This document shows, one piece after another, positions 4,718-5,222 of a DNA stretch of 5,222 nucleotides. Below the pieces are notes generated by a model that saw only the letters and a list, made by a program, of their open reading frames with translations, searched no databases and was not told where the DNA came from. Within the stretch, counting starts at the first letter, position 1. Every line of letters starts with the position of its first letter. The stretch is from Micromonosporaceae bacterium (GTDB taxonomy: Bacteria > Actinomycetota > Actinomycetes > Mycobacteriales > Micromonosporaceae): positions 1-5,222 of the forward strand of contig JAFMQQ010000264.1 of assembly GCA_017354595.1 (NCBI GenBank), in the 5' to 3' direction. A program made the position numbers and the translations under genes.

Positions 4718-5222
4718 GCCAGATCCCCTTCGGCGTATTCGGCGTAGGGGATCCAGCGGACGCCCTGCTTCTCCAGCAGTTCGCGCAGGCCGTACCGGTC
4801 CAGGCCGAGTTCGCCTCCGGCGAGGGCGGCGCGGGACTGCTCCTCCTTGGCGACCCGGGTGCGGCCGGCGGCCAGCGCCGCGTCCACCTCCAGCCGGGCG
4901 ACCCGCATCACGCCGTCATCGTCGGCGAGGATCGCGTCCCCGGCATGCACCACCTCGTCGCCGAGCAGCACCGGTACGTTCACCGCACCCGGTGTCGCCT
5001 TGACCGTCCCTTGTGCACAGATGTCGGTGGACCAGACCGGGAAGCCCATCTCCCGCAGTGGCGCCACGTCGCGTACCCCGGCCCGGATCACCAGGCCGCG
5101 GACCCCGCGGGACCGGAGCGAGGTGGCGAGCAGCTCACCGAAGAACCCGTCGTGGCACTCGGAGGTGGTGGCCACCACGAGTACGTCACCCGGCCGGCAC
5201 TGCTCGACCGCGGCGTGGATCA
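4714..5222 (-). CDS. galC: 4-carboxy-4-hydroxy-2-oxoadipate aldolase, RraA-like family (5' end outside window)
   Basis: The last 168 residues of an RraA-like class II pyruvate aldolase; about 60-70 N-terminal residues lie beyond the window. It is predicted to split 4-carboxy-4-hydroxy-2-oxoadipate into pyruvate and oxaloacetate, the last step of gallate and protocatechuate 4,5-cleavage, and may also cleave 4-hydroxy-4-methyl-2-oxoglutarate. The in-window frame opens IHAAVEQCRPGDVLVV, then DGFFGELLATSL, RGVRGLVIRAGVRD with the pyruvate/metal-site Arg-Asp, FPVWSTDICAQGTVKATPG and DAILADDDGVMRV. A glutamate (GEL) lies exactly 20 residues before the Arg-Asp, as in these aldolases. The sequence continues in frame to the window edge, and the GTG at 5178 is not the true start because upstream residues still match the family. 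RraA itself, an RNase E regulator, lacks this pathway context and much of this motif. The stop overlaps the tautomerase start (GTGA). Confidence 0.87.
   Translation of the reverse strand, partial: IHAAVEQCRPGDVLVVATTSECHDGFFGELLATSLRSRGVRGLVIRAGVRDVAPLREMGFPVWSTDICAQGTVKATPGAVNVPVLLGDEVVHAGDAILADDDGVMRVARLEVDAALAAGRTRVAKEEQSRAALAGGELGLDRYGLRELLEKQGVRWIPYAEYAEGDLA
4724..4730 (-). promoter_or_regulatory. Ribosome binding site supporting the GTG start of the tautomerase gene
   Basis: The minus strand reads AAGGGGA six bases before GTG 4717, inside the end of the aldolase gene. It favours this start over downstream ATG codons within the conserved CMLMRGG motif. Confidence 0.75.

Noticed and set aside
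3896..4747. Plus-strand open frame of 283 codons opposite the tautomerase
   Set aside because: It shadows the well-conserved GalD-like gene and has no motif of its own.
5178..5178. GTG at 5178 as the start of the aldolase gene
   Set aside because: In-frame codons continue upstream to the window edge and encode IHAAVEQCRPGDVLV, which matches the family interior; the gene is cut by the window, not short.

Overview
The window is very GC-rich and gene-dense, with GTG starts, 4-base stop/start overlaps and G/C-biased third codon positions. This points to a high-GC actinobacterium. Frequent GTAC tetranucleotides (GGTACC, CGTACC) make a Micromonosporaceae-like source plausible, but the genus cannot be fixed from sequence alone. 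No RNA gene, mobile element or CRISPR array is visible.

Left module (1-1991): an ADP-ribose module. On the minus strand a Nudix protein with the start of an NrtR-like winged-helix tail (1-556, cut by the window edge) diverges from a plus-strand pair: a NADAR-domain protein (604-1185) and a TIGR02452-type macrodomain protein (1182-1991). The last two overlap by 4 bases and are probably translationally coupled. NADAR proteins and PARG-like macrodomains remove ADP-ribose from substrates, and Nudix enzymes split free ADP-ribose, so the three genes look like a removal-and-disposal set. The regulator-like Nudix protein probably also controls the divergent promoters. The 47-base gap between them is AT-rich and packed with overlapping AACT/AGTT inverted repeats, a good candidate operator.

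Middle (2089-2703): a monocistronic RibD-C/dihydrofolate-reductase-like protein of unknown substrate, with a good ribosome binding site. It converges on the next operon, with one base between the two stop codons.

Right module (2705-5222, minus strand): a catabolic operon read right to left. It holds a 4-carboxy-4-hydroxy-2-oxoadipate aldolase of the RraA-like family (5' end outside the window), a GalD-like 4-oxalomesaconate tautomerase of the PrpF family, and a type I (VOC-fold) extradiol ring-cleavage dioxygenase. Tautomerase and aldolase are lower-pathway steps of gallate/protocatechuate meta-cleavage, ending in pyruvate and oxaloacetate. The unusual part is the pairing with a VOC-type dioxygenase rather than the LigAB/GalA-type enzyme normally linked to these steps.

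The most interesting items are the NADAR/macrodomain/Nudix-regulator module with its repeat-rich divergent control region, and the non-canonical dioxygenase in the gallate-type operon.
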